Origin: an uncultured Collinsella sp.
Lineage (GTDB): Bacteria > Actinomycetota > Coriobacteriia > Coriobacteriales > Coriobacteriaceae
Assembly: GCA_900550205.1 (NCBI GenBank)
Contig: URRJ01000044.1
Location: 1-13,692, forward strand
Length of the DNA stretch: 13,692 nt
Direction of reading: 5' to 3'
Numbering within the stretch: position 1 is the first letter of the stretch; each line of letters starts with the position of its first letter. Positions 13,213-13,692 of the stretch are shown here, one piece after another. Position numbers and translations under genes: made by a program. The notes beneath the pieces were generated by a model. The model worked only from the letters and a program-made list of their open reading frames with translations. It ran no database searches and was not told where the DNA came from.

Positions 13213-13692
13213 TTACTCCTCGTTTTCGGCGTCGTCAGATTTTTTAACGCTAGCACGCTTCTTCTTTTTGGAGAGATCCAAGCCAAAGCGTTTAACAAGC
13301 ATTTCGCAAATCTCGCTCGAACGGGCTTTGAGATAGCTGCCCTTGCCGTTCTCGGCATCGAACTTAAGGCGCAACGCGAGCTTCTCGGCGACCTCGGCGT
13401 CGATCTCGCCCTGGCCAAACTCGTACAGGCAACCGAGCATGTCGCGATACTCGAGGTCGCCGTGGTAGCACTGGATGGCCTCGTCCAGGATGGGCCAAGC
13501 CTCGCGCGAACGCTCGACGCTCGTGGCGCCCCACACGCACAGCAGGCGGAAGGCGGCATAGCGCAGCGTGGAGGAAATCTCGTCGAAAAGCGCGGTCTCG
13601 GCACCCTCAAAGGCATCGCCCAGCTGCTCGGGGCAGGTGGTGGCGAGCGCCGTCAGGGCATCGAGGGCCTCCCAGCGGGTCTGAGCCTCGGG
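13213..13692 (-). CDS. Unrecognised helical protein, 5' end outside window
   Basis: The frame is open from the right edge of the window to the stop at 13213, giving at least 159 residues. A GTG at 13536 is not the start, because protein-like sequence continues upstream of it (WEALDALTALATTCPEQL, then ETALFDEISSTLRYAAFRLL). The visible part is almost all predicted helix with repeated aromatic/leucine patterns, reminiscent of HEAT-type helical repeats. The C-terminus is a charged tail, SKKKKRASVKKSDDAENEE. I cannot name a family. Its close coupling to isocitrate dehydrogenase is the only functional hint. Confidence 0.75.
   Translation of the reverse strand, partial: PEAQTRWEALDALTALATTCPEQLGDAFEGAETALFDEISSTLRYAAFRLLCVWGATSVERSREAWPILDEAIQCYHGDLEYRDMLGCLYEFGQGEIDAEVAEKLALRLKFDAENGKGSYLKARSSEICEMLVKRFGLDLSKKKKRASVKKSDDAENEE

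Noticed and set aside
13213..13536. Treating GTG at 13536 as the start of the right-edge gene
   Set aside because: The frame stays open with sensible helical protein up to the window edge, so the true start lies beyond 13692.
1..13692. CRISPR array, tRNA or rRNA genes, insertion sequences, prophage or defence genes
   Set aside because: I looked for regular spaced repeats, tRNA-like cloverleaf ends, transposase motifs and defence domains and found none.

Overview
The window looks like chromosomal DNA of a moderately GC-rich anaerobic gut actinobacterium. A Coriobacteriia member such as Collinsella is my best guess. It rests on the mix of a mannose-family PTS, DasR/NagR-type GntR control, strong Shine-Dalgarno sites and an NAD-type isocitrate dehydrogenase, not on any marker gene. 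Almost everything is on the minus strand. The exceptions are a short C-terminal tail at the left edge and one flavodoxin-like gene.

Right to left, in the direction of minus-strand transcription, the layout is as follows. A partial helical protein of unknown function (13692-13213) is followed after a few bases by an isocitrate dehydrogenase (13206-12121). A membrane-anchored SurA-like protein (11994-10900) follows and ends in a strong terminator. About 540 bases of AT-rich, repeat-filled regulatory DNA precede a five-gene operon, 10268-7062: PTS IIA, YajC, IIB, IIC and IID. A terminator separates this from a GntR/UTRA regulator (6876-6145) and agaS (6030-4864). AgaS ends in its own terminator and is followed by nagA (4746-3577). 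The plus-strand flavodoxin gene (2918-3502) sits between nagA and a last cluster: a LacX-like aldose 1-epimerase (2761-1880), a 1-phosphofructokinase/tagatose-6-phosphate kinase-type PfkB kinase (1820-885) and a YhcH/YiaL-type sugar anomerase (687-214). This cluster also ends in a strong hairpin terminator.

Taken together, the genes read as an amino-sugar, most likely N-acetylgalactosamine, uptake and breakdown locus. The PTS imports and phosphorylates the sugar, NagA/AgaA removes the acetyl group, AgaS deaminates and isomerises galactosamine-6-phosphate to tagatose-6-phosphate, and the PfkB kinase makes tagatose-1,6-bisphosphate. Two anomer-interconverting proteins support the flux. The aldolase that would finish the route is not in the window. 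An identical 13-base core, CTGGTAGTAACCA, occurs at the agaS promoter and at the PTS promoter. It has the TGGT-N4-ACCA architecture of DasR/NagR operators, so the GntR protein probably controls both units.

The least expected items are a decayed second copy of the nagA 3' end between the kinase and the anomerase gene, an acidic insert of about 90 residues in the IID subunit, a shared 11-base sequence at two PTS gene junctions, and a dense set of palindromes upstream of the PTS operon. I found no new defence or mobile system here.
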